Positions 39,996 through 48,654 of a stretch of 64,000 bases of DNA are shown piece by piece. The DNA is from an uncultured Eggerthellaceae bacterium (lineage in GTDB: Bacteria > Actinomycetota > Coriobacteriia > Coriobacteriales > Eggerthellaceae). The position numbers were made by a program, and so were the translations under genes. The stretch's first letter is position 1; every line of letters starts with the position of its first letter. The DNA is taken from contig CANOIM010000005.1 of NCBI GenBank assembly GCA_947566075.1, positions 120,630 through 184,629 on the forward strand. The letters run 5' to 3'. Below the pieces are notes generated by a model. It did not search any database. It saw only the letters and a program-made list of their open reading frames with translations, and had not been told where the DNA came from.

Positions 39996-41084
39996 ATGGG
40001 ATGCAAGATATCCGGCAGCGCCAAGGCGTTGCCCGCCTGCACGGTTACCAACGATGATCTGGCGAAGATCGTGGACACCAGCGATGAATGGATCGTAGAG
40101 CGCACAGGGATCCACGAGCGCCGTATCGCTCTGGAGGAATCCTGCACTGACCTGGGGGCAGAGGCTTGCGAAGGGGCCTTGGCAGCAGCAGGGCTGACCC
40201 CAGAGGATATAGACCTGCTCGTCTGCATGACCATCTCAGGAGATGTCATCGTACCTTCCCAGGCGGCGCTTCTGAAGGCACGCCTGGGCCTGGATCACGC
40301 CATCGCCTTCGACCTGAACGCTGCCTGTTCGGGGTGCATCTACGGCATAGAGGTGGCCTCTTCCCTCATAGAGGCATCCGTTGCTTCAGACGCCGCCGGG
40401 GCGGGGCGGTTGCGTCGCAACTCGCTGCGCAAGGCACTGGTGGTGGGGGCTGAGAGGCTCTCTCGCATCACGAACTGGGAAGACCGATCCACCTGCGTGC
40501 TCTTCGGAGATGGAGCCGGGGCCGTGGTGCTGGAGTGGGACGACGCAGCCCCCGGCATCCTGAGCAGCTTCCTCAAGAACACTGACGACGACACCCTTTG
40601 CCTCACCGTGGACGCTGACTATGCCCTGAACAGCTTCCCCTTCGGAGAAGGGCTCGATCCGCGCAGCGCCAGTGAGATCATGGACATCCCCTTGCGAGAT
40701 GCAGAAGGCGAACCCATCGGGTTCGCGGAAGCCACCCGCACCATCTCCATGAACGGCCAGCGCGTCTTCAAGTTCGCCACCTCAGCCATCGTGGAAGCGG
40801 CGAAGGTGACCTGCGAACGGGCAGGCGTAGGCCTGGATGAGGTGGCCTGCATCATCCCCCACCAAGCCAACGACCGAATCATCCGCTATGCCGCGAAGAA
40901 GTTGAAGGTGCCCTATGAGCGCTGGCAGGTATCCATCGGCCATGTGGGCAACACCAGCGCTTCCAGCGTGCTGATGGCCCTGGCTGATGCCTACCAGGCT
41001 GGGCGCATCCATCCAGGAGACAAGGTGCTGTTGGTGGGCTTCGGCGGCGGCCTCACCTCAGGGGCGCTTCTCTTCGAAGCCTGA
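39996..41084 (+). CDS. fabH: Beta-ketoacyl-ACP synthase III
   Basis: A 362-residue condensing enzyme. The triad is complete: C111 in AACSGCIYG, His in IIPHQANDR and Asn in GHVGNTSAS. The N-terminal VDTSDEWIVERTGIHERR is diagnostic. The residue after the Cys block is C-I instead of the common G-F, which may affect primer choice. It condenses a primer acyl-CoA with malonyl-ACP to start fatty acid synthesis. An insertion near residues 128-140 (SDAAGAGRLRRNS) makes it longer than the usual ~320 residues. ATG 39996 follows AAGGAGATGGC. It heads the fab operon. Confidence 0.96.
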   Translation: MGCKISGSAKALPACTVTNDDLAKIVDTSDEWIVERTGIHERRIALEESCTDLGAEACEGALAAAGLTPEDIDLLVCMTISGDVIVPSQAALLKARLGLDHAIAFDLNAACSGCIYGIEVASSLIEASVASDAAGAGRLRRNSLRKALVVGAERLSRITNWEDRSTCVLFGDGAGAVVLEWDDAAPGILSSFLKNTDDDTLCLTVDADYALNSFPFGEGLDPRSASEIMDIPLRDAEGEPIGFAEATRTISMNGQRVFKFATSAIVEAAKVTCERAGVGLDEVACIIPHQANDRIIRYAAKKLKVPYERWQVSIGHVGNTSASSVLMALADAYQAGRIHPGDKVLLVGFGGGLTSGALLFEA

Positions 41085-41104
41085 GGTCCTTTTCGAAGCC
41101 TGAG
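41073..41104 (+). repeat. Short tandem duplication over the fabH stop codon
   Basis: TTCGAAGCCTGAG occurs at 41073-41085 and again at 41092-41104 with a 19-base period; the first copy contains the fabH stop codon. A small GTCCCC/GGGGAC hairpin follows near 41105-41118 and could weaken transcription into acpP. It looks like a local slippage duplication. Confidence 0.75.
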
Positions 41105-41174
41105 TCCCCTTTGGGGACCATCTTCAACTAAAATACATACCCGCTATAGAAGAACACTACCGAAAGGAACCAAG

Positions 41175-41393
41175 ATGGCAACCATCGATACCGTTCGCGA
41201 AGTACTCGTTGAGAACCTTGACCTTGATCCGGAGGCCGTGACCGAGACCGCCACCATCGAAGAGCTGGGCATTGACTCTCTGGATATGGCAGAGCTCGTC
41301 TGTGATATCGAAGAGAAGCTGGACATAGACTTCGGCGAGCCCACAGGCCTCACCACCGTTGGCCAGATCGTCGAGCACATCGACTCTCTCTAG
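41175..41393 (+). CDS. acpP: Acyl carrier protein
   Basis: A 72-residue acidic protein with the phosphopantetheine site LGIDSLDM, S35 carrying the prosthetic group. The C-terminus LTTVGQIVEHIDSL is typical. It holds the growing acyl chain for the enzymes encoded around it. AAAGGAACC precedes ATG 41175. The gap from fabH (90 bases) includes a short direct repeat and an AT-rich stretch (AAAATACAT), so an internal promoter to boost ACP is possible. The next gene, fabK, begins 20 bases downstream. Confidence 0.97.
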   Translation: MATIDTVREVLVENLDLDPEAVTETATIEELGIDSLDMAELVCDIEEKLDIDFGEPTGLTTVGQIVEHIDSL

Positions 41394-41412
41394 GCAAGGG
41401 CAGCATCACCCC

Positions 41413-42384
41413 ATGAGAACGCGCATAACCGAACTGCTGGGAATCGAATACCCCATCATCCAAGGGGCCATGGCCCGTATCGCAGACGCTTCGCTGGCAG
41501 CAGCGGTATCTGAGGCGGGAGGCCTCGGGATCATCGCCTGCGGCGGCGCCAAGCTTGACTGGATCCGCCAGCAGGTGGAACAGGCCCGCTCCCTCACGGC
41601 AAAGCCCATCGGCGCCAACGTCATGCTGATGGATCCTCAGGCCGAAGAGGTGGCGAAGCTCCTGACCGAACTCAAGGTTGAGGTCATCACCACCGGCGCT
41701 GGAAGCCCGGGAGATTACCTGCCTATGTGGAAGGAAGCGGGCATCAAGGTCATCCCCGTGGTGGCCACCACCTCCCTGGCGCGCCGCATGGAGCGGCTGG
41801 GGGTAGATGCTGTGGTGGCTGAAGGAACGGAATCTGGGGGACACGTGGGTGAGCTCACCACCATGGCCCTGGTCCCCAGCGTCTGTGAAGCCGTTTCCAT
41901 CCCCGTGTTGGCCGCAGGCGGCATCGCGGACGGCCGAGGCCTCTGCGCCGCCTTCGCCCTGGGGGCTGAGGGCGTGCAGATGGGCACGCGCTTCCTCACC
42001 GTTGAGGAGTGCACCGTCTGTGATCCTTGGAAGGAAAAGGTGCTGGGTGCGAAGGATTCCGACACCATCGTCACCGGCCGCAATACCGGACACCCCGTGC
42101 GCGGGCTCAAGAACAAATTCGCCCGTGAGTGCCGCAAGCGCGAATTGGCCAGCAGCAATCCGGAAGACTTGGAAGGCATGTACGCCGGATCCTTGGCCCG
42201 GGCTGTAGCGGGAGACATGGAGGGCGGCTCCATCCTGGCGGGCCAGATAGCCTCTCTCGTCACCGAACGAGGCACCGCCGCAGAGGTCATCCAGCAGATC
42301 ATGACCGAAGCGGAAGCCCTGGGCGCGCTCAACCTCCAGCAAGTGGCTGACCTCAATGCCCAGAGAGGCCGTTGCCTGAGCTAG
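41413..42384 (+). CDS. fabK: Enoyl-ACP reductase II (FMN-dependent FabK)
   Basis: A 323-residue FMN-binding TIM-barrel protein of the FabK/nitronate monooxygenase family, starting RTRITELLGIEYPIIQGAMARI. FMN-binding landmarks are GGLGIIACGG near residue 36, EGTESGGHVGE near 140 and AAGGIADGRGLCAAFALGAEGVQMGTRFL near 175-205. Within a fab operon the FabK assignment is secure: it reduces enoyl-ACP with NAD(P)H in the last step of each elongation cycle. No FabI is in the window, so this may be the sole enoyl reductase, which would predict triclosan tolerance. The start is ATG 41413. Confidence 0.95.
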   Translation: MRTRITELLGIEYPIIQGAMARIADASLAAAVSEAGGLGIIACGGAKLDWIRQQVEQARSLTAKPIGANVMLMDPQAEEVAKLLTELKVEVITTGAGSPGDYLPMWKEAGIKVIPVVATTSLARRMERLGVDAVVAEGTESGGHVGELTTMALVPSVCEAVSIPVLAAGGIADGRGLCAAFALGAEGVQMGTRFLTVEECTVCDPWKEKVLGAKDSDTIVTGRNTGHPVRGLKNKFARECRKRELASSNPEDLEGMYAGSLARAVAGDMEGGSILAGQIASLVTERGTAAEVIQQIMTEAEALGALNLQQVADLNAQRGRCLS

Positions 42385-42411
42385 GGCACGCAAGGAAGGA
42401 TCTTGGAAACC

Positions 42412-43374
42412 ATGAGTGGAACCATCCCGACGCTTGCTCCGGCAAGCGTCGTCTTCATGGCCTCGGGACAAGGGTCCCAGGCTCCCGGCATGGGCGCATC
42501 GCTGCTGGATGTCCCCGAAGTGGCTGAGGCCTTCGCCTGCGCCTCTGAGGTGCTGGGGCGCAACATCGCTGCTCTGGTGCAAGCAGAAGGCGAAGAGGCT
42601 CAGGCTCAGCTGAATCAGACCAAGAACGCTCAGGCGGCCATCGCCACCCTCTCCATTGGCATCGGCCGCGCCCTTGAAGCCCAAGGCATCACTGCGGATG
42701 CGCTTCTGGGGTTCTCGTTGGGGCAGATCAGCGCTTTGGCGTTGGCGGACATGGTGTCTACGGAAGACGCCTTCCGCATCATAGATGCGCGCTCATCCGC
42801 CATGGATGCAGCCGCCCAGGAGAACCCGGGAGCCATGAGCGCCCTGCTCAAAACTGATGCTGAGAGCGTCCAAGCCCTTTGTGAGGCTTGCGCCCAGGAT
42901 GAGGTGCTGGTACCGGCCAACTTCAACTGTCCGGGTCAGATCGTCATCGCAGGAACGCCTGATGCCATAGAGCGGGCCGAAGAGGCCTGGAAGGAGCAAG
43001 GGGGCCGCGCAAGCCGCCTGGCCACCCAGGGGGCCTTCCATTCTCCTCTAATGGAGCCCGCCTGTGCTCCCTTCGCGGAATTCTTGGATACCGTCCCCTT
43101 CGCAGAGCCGCGCATCCCTGTCATCTGCAATACGGATGCAGCCCCGCTGGATGCAGCCAGCGTGCGCCAGCGCCTGGTGAGTCACCTCACCCATCCCGTC
43201 CGCTTCAGCGAAAGCGTCTGCGCCTTGGAAGAGGCCGGTGCGCGCACCTTCGTGGAAGTGGGTTTCGGCGGCGTGCTCTCAGGGCTCGTTCGCCGCATCA
43301 ACAAGGAACTGGAACGGCCCTGCATCCAAGACGCGCAGAGCTTCACCGCATTCATCGAAGCAAGGAGGGCATGA
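42412..43374 (+). CDS. fabD: Malonyl-CoA:ACP transacylase
   Basis: A 320-residue enzyme with GQGSQAPGMG at the N-terminus and the nucleophile motif GFSLGQISAL, where most FabD have GHSLGE. The supporting Arg is in DARSSAMDAAA and the catalytic His in AFHSPLM. It transfers malonyl from CoA to ACP. The Phe and Gln around the Ser are unusual, but Ser, Arg and His are all retained, so activity is expected. ATG 42412 sits 11 bases after AAGGAAGGA; a TTG at 42403 is too close to that site. It lies between fabK and fabG. Confidence 0.95.
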   Translation: MSGTIPTLAPASVVFMASGQGSQAPGMGASLLDVPEVAEAFACASEVLGRNIAALVQAEGEEAQAQLNQTKNAQAAIATLSIGIGRALEAQGITADALLGFSLGQISALALADMVSTEDAFRIIDARSSAMDAAAQENPGAMSALLKTDAESVQALCEACAQDEVLVPANFNCPGQIVIAGTPDAIERAEEAWKEQGGRASRLATQGAFHSPLMEPACAPFAEFLDTVPFAEPRIPVICNTDAAPLDAASVRQRLVSHLTHPVRFSESVCALEEAGARTFVEVGFGGVLSGLVRRINKELERPCIQDAQSFTAFIEARRA

Positions 43375-43377
43375 CCC

Positions 43378-44139
43378 ATGGCAGCAACCAGCGAAGGCGC
43401 CCCCATAGCGCTCATCACCGGCTCCGGTCGCGGCATCGGGCTGGCTTCCGCCCGCGCACTGGCCGAAGCGGGCTTCAACGTAGCCCTCAACTGCTCCGGT
43501 GCGGGCAGCCTTGAGCGCACCCAGGCAGAGGCGGACCGCATCAGCCAAGACTTCGGCGTGCAAGCCACAGCCCTGGTAGCCGATGTGTCAGACGCAGCCG
43601 CCGCCAAAGAGCTCATCGAAGGAACGGTGGAAGCGCTCGGGCGGTTGGATGTGCTGGTGAACAACGCGGGCATCACCCGGGATAAGCTCATCAGCCGCAT
43701 GAGCGAAGAGGATTTCGACGATGTCATCAACATCAACCTGAAGGGCACGTTCAACTGCTGCAAGGCGGCTGCGAAGGTCATGATGAAGCAGCGTAGCGGC
43801 CGCATCATCAACATGAGCAGCATCGTGGGGCTCTACGGTAACGCAGGTCAAGCGAACTACGCCGCCTCCAAGGCAGGGGTGGTGGGCCTCACCAAGTCTC
43901 TGGCCAAGGAACTGGCACGCCGCCATATCACCGTGAACGCCATCGCTCCGGGCTACATATCCACAGATATGACGGGGGCCTTGAGCGAAGAGCAACGAAC
44001 AGCCATCTCAGAACGCATCGGGTTGGGACGCCTGGGCGAAGCCCAAGATGTAGCAGCCTTGGTAGCCTTCCTGGCCAGCCCCGCTGCCGCCTATATCACC
44101 GGACAGGTCATCGCCGTGGATGGAGGACTCTCCCTATGA
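43378..44139 (+). CDS. fabG: 3-oxoacyl-ACP reductase
   Basis: A 253-residue classical short-chain dehydrogenase. It has the cofactor motif TGSGRGIGLASA, the structural NNAGI, the catalytic Ser in MSSIVG and Y-x3-K in YAASKAG, and the C-terminal GQVIAVDGGLSL. It reduces 3-oxoacyl-ACP with NADPH. The start is three bases after the fabD stop and the end overlaps fabF by four bases (ATGA), so translation is coupled on both sides. Confidence 0.96.
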   Translation: MAATSEGAPIALITGSGRGIGLASARALAEAGFNVALNCSGAGSLERTQAEADRISQDFGVQATALVADVSDAAAAKELIEGTVEALGRLDVLVNNAGITRDKLISRMSEEDFDDVININLKGTFNCCKAAAKVMMKQRSGRIINMSSIVGLYGNAGQANYAASKAGVVGLTKSLAKELARRHITVNAIAPGYISTDMTGALSEEQRTAISERIGLGRLGEAQDVAALVAFLASPAAAYITGQVIAVDGGLSL

Positions 44140-45416
44140 GCAACGCAACTGAACAGAACCTGAAGCGCGCCGATGGCACGAACCGCGTGGTCATCACCGG
44201 CATGGGAGCGGTCACTCCCGCAGGGGTGGGCGTTGAGGCGCTCTGGGATGCCGTCATGGAGAAGCGGTGCTGCATAGGCCCTATCCAGCGCTTTGACACC
44301 ACGGAATACGAGGTACACAATGCTGGTGAGGTGCGCGGCTTCAGCGGCGAGGACCACGGTCTCACGAAGAAGGAAGCCCGCAGGTTCGAGCGCTTCGTCC
44401 AGTACGCCATCGTGGCAGCGGATGAAGCCCTGGAACAGGCTGGGCTTGATATGGAAGCTGAAGACGCCACCCGGGTTTCCGTGCTGTTCGGAACGGGCAT
44501 CGGCGGCATCGATGAGCTGCAATCAGGCTTCCACGCCCTGGAAGGGAAAGGGCCAAAGCGCGTGAGCCCGCTCTTCGTGCCCACCATGATAGGGAACATC
44601 GCCGCAGGGAACCTGGCCATCCGCTATGGGATGAAGGGTGCCTGCCTGAACGTGGTCACTGCCTGCGCCACCGGCGCTCACAACATAGGAGAAGCCGTGC
44701 GTTCCCTGCGCCATGGCTACACAGACGTTGCTCTGGTGGGCGGCGCAGAGGAATCCGTCTCCCCCATCTGCATCGCAGGCTTCGCCAATCTGGGCGCCCT
44801 CTCCAAGGCAGAGGACCCTACCCAGGCTTCGCTCCCCTTCGATGCCCGGCGCGAAGGGTTCGTAGCGGGAGAAGGGGCTGGAGCGCTGGTGTTGGAAACG
44901 CTGGAGCACGCCCTGGCCCGTGGTGCCAAGCCCCTGGCTGAGATAACGGGATACGGATCCACCGGAGACGCCTACCACATGACCGCCCCTGACCCGGAAG
45001 GCGAAGGAATCGTGCGTGCCATGGCTCAGGCCCTGGAAGAGGGCGGCTTCACGCCCCAGGACATCGGGCACATCAACGCCCACGGCACGGGTACTCCCGC
45101 CAATGACAAAACGGAATCCAAGGCTCTCTTCGCCCTCTGCGAAGACGATGACCTGGCCGCCCGCATCCCCGTCACCTCAGTGAAGGGCGCTATCGGGCAC
45201 ACCCTGGGAGCAGCTGGAGCGGTGGAGGCCATCATCTGCGCCCTGTCCGTGGCGCGGGATACCGTGCCTCCCACCACTGGTTTCGCTGAGGTTGATCCAG
45301 AATGCCCTGCCAACGTTGTGACAGAGCCCCTGGAAGGCGTGACCCAGAAGGTGGCGCTCTCCAATTCCCTCGGGTTCGGCGGCCATAACGCCTCTTTGGC
45401 CATCAGCCCCTTCTAG
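44136..45416 (+). CDS. fabF: Beta-ketoacyl-ACP synthase II
   Basis: A 426-residue condensing enzyme with the Cys-His-His centre: Cys in VVTACATGAHNIG, first His in HGTGTPANDKTE and second His in GAIGHTLGAAGAVE. The N-terminal VVITGMGAVTPAG is typical. It elongates acyl-ACP with malonyl-ACP and is the only chain-extension synthase in the operon besides FabH. The start overlaps fabG by four bases. Eleven extra residues before VVITG are polar and may be trimmed if a later start is used. Confidence 0.97.
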   Translation: MSNATEQNLKRADGTNRVVITGMGAVTPAGVGVEALWDAVMEKRCCIGPIQRFDTTEYEVHNAGEVRGFSGEDHGLTKKEARRFERFVQYAIVAADEALEQAGLDMEAEDATRVSVLFGTGIGGIDELQSGFHALEGKGPKRVSPLFVPTMIGNIAAGNLAIRYGMKGACLNVVTACATGAHNIGEAVRSLRHGYTDVALVGGAEESVSPICIAGFANLGALSKAEDPTQASLPFDARREGFVAGEGAGALVLETLEHALARGAKPLAEITGYGSTGDAYHMTAPDPEGEGIVRAMAQALEEGGFTPQDIGHINAHGTGTPANDKTESKALFALCEDDDLAARIPVTSVKGAIGHTLGAAGAVEAIICALSVARDTVPPTTGFAEVDPECPANVVTEPLEGVTQKVALSNSLGFGGHNASLAISPF

Positions 45417-45435
45417 CCGCTCAAGGAGGCTTCTC

Positions 45436-45897
45436 GTGAGTATCACCTACCCTGCAGACATCGCCGCCATCCAGCAAGTGCTCCCCCACCGGCCCCCCTT
45501 CGTTTGGGTGAGCCGCATCTTGGAATGCGATCCAGGCAAGAGCGTGGTGGCAGAGCTGGACATCTCCCCTGACCTGCCCCTGCTCCAAGGCCACTTCCCG
45601 GAACATCCGGTATTCCCCGGCGTGCTCATCATGGAGGCCCTGGCCCAAGCCGCCTCCTTCTGCCTGTTGGTAGGCAGCGAAGATGAGGGCACCCTGGGCT
45701 TCTTCGCCGGGATAGACAATGCGAAGTTCCGCAACCAGGTGAGGCCTGGTGACACCCTCACCCTCAAGGCGAACATCGTGAAGGCATCTCGCCGCTTCTG
45801 CGTGGCGGAGACGGAAGCCTCTGTAGGGGACACAGTCTGCGCCACCGCTACCCAGAAGTACATGCTGGCCCCCGGCTCTTCCCTGACCCAAGACTGA
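45436..45897 (+). CDS. fabZ: 3-hydroxyacyl-ACP dehydratase
   Basis: A 153-residue hotdog-fold dehydratase with the motifs LPHRPPFVWVSRI near the N-terminus and GHFPEHPVFPGVLIMEALAQ near residue 50, which supply the catalytic His and Glu. It removes water from 3-hydroxyacyl-ACP. GTG 45436 follows CAAGGAGG. In many genomes accB and accC flank this gene in fab operons; here it is followed at once by the fused carboxylase gene, with no accB on either side. Confidence 0.96.
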   Translation: MSITYPADIAAIQQVLPHRPPFVWVSRILECDPGKSVVAELDISPDLPLLQGHFPEHPVFPGVLIMEALAQAASFCLLVGSEDEGTLGFFAGIDNAKFRNQVRPGDTLTLKANIVKASRRFCVAETEASVGDTVCATATQKYMLAPGSSLTQD

Positions 45898-45908
45898 CGG
45901 AGGCAGCC

Positions 45909-48269
45909 ATGGCGAAGCAGTACCTTGAAGTGGGTGAGCGGCAATTCCAAACGAAGGTCATCAGCGAAGAGGATGTCACTGTGAAGGCAGAGGACATCCA
46001 AAAGGCAGTGGCCGAAGGGGCGCGCAAGAACGCGGAACATAGCGGGAAGGCGCCTATCTCTCCCCTGTCCTGGATCCCCTGGGAGCGCATCTTCCCTGAT
46101 CAGGCTGACAAGGAGCGGCCTGAGGTGGCCTATCACCCCGACCGCATCACCACTGAATTGATCGAAGCGGGCCACGATGCCCCTAGCGCGCTGGTCTGCG
46201 TTCAGGGCATGTTCGCCAAGACCGTGTTCATGGGCCTTGCCGAAGCAGGCCTTGCCACCGTGGCACCTCAAACGGGGGACAGGCGCATCGATGTCAACCC
46301 GAAGCTAGCCCTGGCAACGGTGCCCCTGGGTACCAAGCCCTCCAAGGCGCTCTTCACCAACGCCTATGCCATCTTGAAGGCTGCCGAAGAGGCCAAGGTC
46401 CAGGCTATCTTCCTAGGCTATGTATCCTTGCCCTTGGCGAAGGACGAGCGCTTCCTGCAACGGGCAGAGCAGGCAGGTATCCGCGTGTTCATGCCCTTCG
46501 ATCCGGATTCCACCCGAGAATACTGGCTGGAATGCAAACCGAAGGAGGCTTCAGAGGGCTCTGAGGAGGATATCCCTCAGCCGGGGCGGTGGCAGACCTG
46601 CCACAAGTGCAAGCTCACCTTCGATGAGGCTGACTTCGCCGCCCACGATTCCCGCTGCCCCCACTGCCAGACGCTCTCACGCATGGCATCGGATGCGCGC
46701 ATCAAGGATATCCTGGATGACGGCGTCTTCGTGGAATGGGATCAGGACGTGCCCGATGCTGACCCCCTCTCCTTCGCGGGTTACCCCGAGAAGATCGCTG
46801 CCCAGCGCCAGAAGACAGGCCTTGCTGAGGCCGTACGCACGGGCTTCGGCTATATCGGGCGCGTACCCGTGGCCTTCGGCATCATGGACCCAGCCTTCTT
46901 CATGGGATCCATGGGCAGCGTGGTGGGTGAGAAAGTGGCCCGCCTCTTCAACCGTGCCACCGACGAAGGGTTGCCCGTAGTGCTCTTCTGCGCCTCAGGG
47001 GGCGCCCGCATGCAAGAGGGGCTGGTGTCCCTCATGCAGATGGCGAAGACCTCCTGCGCCATCGAACGCCACGACCGGGCCGGGCTGCTCTACGTCTCCG
47101 TCTTGACTGACCCTACCACCGGCGGCGTGACCGCCTCTTTCGCTACCCTGGGAGATATCATCCTAGCTGAACCGGAAACGCTGATCGGCTTCGCCGGACA
47201 ACGGGTCATCCGGGATACCATCAAGCAAGACCTGCCCGAGGGCTTCCAAACAGCCGAATTCGCCTTGGACCATGGGCTGATCGACGCCATCGTAGAGCGC
47301 AACCAGATGCGCCGGGCCCTCAAGACCATCCTGCGCATGCATGAGCGCCCCATAGATGACCGCGGCCGCAGGCCAGAGGATGCCTTCGAGGTTCCTGAGC
47401 AGGCACTGGATGCCAGGGAGCAACGACGGCTGGAGCGTCATGCCAAGCAGACATTGCGCAAGTCTGGCGTGGAAGCCAAAGCCCAGCCGGGCAGCGCCTG
47501 GGAAAGCGTCCAGCTGGCCCGCAACGCCCACCGGCCAACCTCGCTCTCATATATCCGTGGGGTGGCTGATGCCTTCTTCGAGCTTCATGGAGACCGTCAG
47601 TTCGCTGACGACGCGGCCATCATCGGCGGTATCGGCATGGTAGATGACAAGCCAGTCACCATCATCGCCCAGGAGAAGGGCGCTGATCTCAAAGACCGCA
47701 TCCGCCGCAACTTCGGCTGTCCTCAGCCGGAAGGCTACCGCAAGGCCGCCCGGCTCATGAGCCAGGCGCAGAAGTTCGGACGCCCCATCCTGTGCTTCGT
47801 GGATACCCAAGGAGCTTTCTGCGGCACGGGGGCTGAGGAGCGCGGCCAGGGCAATGCCATCGCTGAGAGCCTTCAGCTGATGGCCGGGCTCACCGTACCC
47901 GTGGTCAGCGTCATCCTGGGCGAGGGCGGCTCGGGCGGTGCCTTGGCCATGGCGCTTTCCAACAAGGTGGCCATGCAAGAGCACGCCGTGTATTCCATCC
48001 TCTCTCCGGAAGGGTTCGCCTCCATCCTCTGGAAGGACGGCAAGCGCGCCCCGGAGGCCGCTGAGGTCATGCAGATGGATTCCGCCCATGTGGCAGCCTT
48101 GGGCGTGGTGGATGAGGTCATCAGCGAAGGGGTCAAAGCGGCCCATGAGAACCCAGAAGAGGCCGTGGGCAACGTGCGCCAGTTCGTGGAAGACGCTCTG
48201 GAAGAGCTCTCTTCCCTCTCCGGAGAAGAGTTGCGCGACCAGCGTCAGGCCCGCTTCGCCCAGTTCTGA
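45909..48269 (+). CDS. accDA: Acetyl-CoA carboxylase carboxyltransferase AccD-AccA fusion with a biotin-carboxylase N-domain-like leader
   Basis: A 786-residue protein in one frame. Residues ~228-480 are AccD: zinc ribbon C231, C234, C250, C253, then FMGSMGSVVGEKV and CASGGARMQEG. Residues ~505-786 are AccA: LSYIRGVADAFFELHGDR, IIAQEKGADLKDRIRRNFG, CFVDTQGAFCG and GEGGSGGALAM. Residues ~93-200 look like a decayed N-terminal (pre-ATP-grasp) domain of biotin carboxylase: ALVCVQGMFAKTVFMGLAEAG parallels the ANRGEIA start, and LGTKPSKALFTNAYAILKAA with AIFLGYVSLPLA parallels the PSAKSYLN and HPGYGFLSE regions. The ATP-grasp part is absent. Residues 1-90 are unassigned. The enzyme transfers carboxyl from carboxybiotin to acetyl-CoA. 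AccB and functional AccC must lie elsewhere. Confidence 0.93.
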   Translation: MAKQYLEVGERQFQTKVISEEDVTVKAEDIQKAVAEGARKNAEHSGKAPISPLSWIPWERIFPDQADKERPEVAYHPDRITTELIEAGHDAPSALVCVQGMFAKTVFMGLAEAGLATVAPQTGDRRIDVNPKLALATVPLGTKPSKALFTNAYAILKAAEEAKVQAIFLGYVSLPLAKDERFLQRAEQAGIRVFMPFDPDSTREYWLECKPKEASEGSEEDIPQPGRWQTCHKCKLTFDEADFAAHDSRCPHCQTLSRMASDARIKDILDDGVFVEWDQDVPDADPLSFAGYPEKIAAQRQKTGLAEAVRTGFGYIGRVPVAFGIMDPAFFMGSMGSVVGEKVARLFNRATDEGLPVVLFCASGGARMQEGLVSLMQMAKTSCAIERHDRAGLLYVSVLTDPTTGGVTASFATLGDIILAEPETLIGFAGQRVIRDTIKQDLPEGFQTAEFALDHGLIDAIVERNQMRRALKTILRMHERPIDDRGRRPEDAFEVPEQALDAREQRRLERHAKQTLRKSGVEAKAQPGSAWESVQLARNAHRPTSLSYIRGVADAFFELHGDRQFADDAAIIGGIGMVDDKPVTIIAQEKGADLKDRIRRNFGCPQPEGYRKAARLMSQAQKFGRPILCFVDTQGAFCGTGAEERGQGNAIAESLQLMAGLTVPVVSVILGEGGSGGALAMALSNKVAMQEHAVYSILSPEGFASILWKDGKRAPEAAEVMQMDSAHVAALGVVDEVISEGVKAAHENPEEAVGNVRQFVEDALEELSSLSGEELRDQRQARFAQF

Positions 48270-48283
48270 ACCAATGGCCTGCC

Positions 48284-48652
48284 GTGACCATGCTCCAGGA
48301 TGACAACGCTTACCCTGACTGCGCCATGTGCGGTGGCTGCTGTGCGCGCATGGATGTGCTGGCGGTCACCGAAGAGGAGTATGCCGCCATGGTGCGGGCG
48401 GCCAGCGCACCTGATGTGCATCCCGTAGACCGCGGGGAGTCAGGCTGCCCGCTTCTGGCCGAAGATGGGAGCTGCATGATCTGGGAGGCCCGCCCCCAGG
48501 TATGCCGGTTGTACCATTGCCACATCCCCCGCCATCAGATCCTGGCAGACCATCCTGAGATCACCGTATCCGAACGCCTGCACCTGATCTGCCTCCGGGA
48601 GACCTTCATACCGAACATCGACCCGCGCCCCGAATGCGCACCTTCAACATGA
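48284..48652 (+). CDS. YkgJ-type cysteine-cluster protein
   Basis: A 122-residue protein of the YkgJ (zinc- or iron-chelating) cluster family. It has CAMCGGCCARMD near residue 13, CPLLAEDGSCMIWEARPQVCRLYHCH in the middle and a late Cys in LICLRE. These cysteines probably bind an Fe-S or Zn centre; the biochemical role of the family is not settled. GTG 48284 and ATG 48290 are both possible starts; neither has a strong ribosome site, but the gene follows the carboxylase stop by 14 bases and is likely the last of the operon. It ends three bases before a strongly folded non-coding segment. Confidence 0.85.
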   Translation: MTMLQDDNAYPDCAMCGGCCARMDVLAVTEEEYAAMVRAASAPDVHPVDRGESGCPLLAEDGSCMIWEARPQVCRLYHCHIPRHQILADHPEITVSERLHLICLRETFIPNIDPRPECAPST

Positions 48653-48654
48653 CC

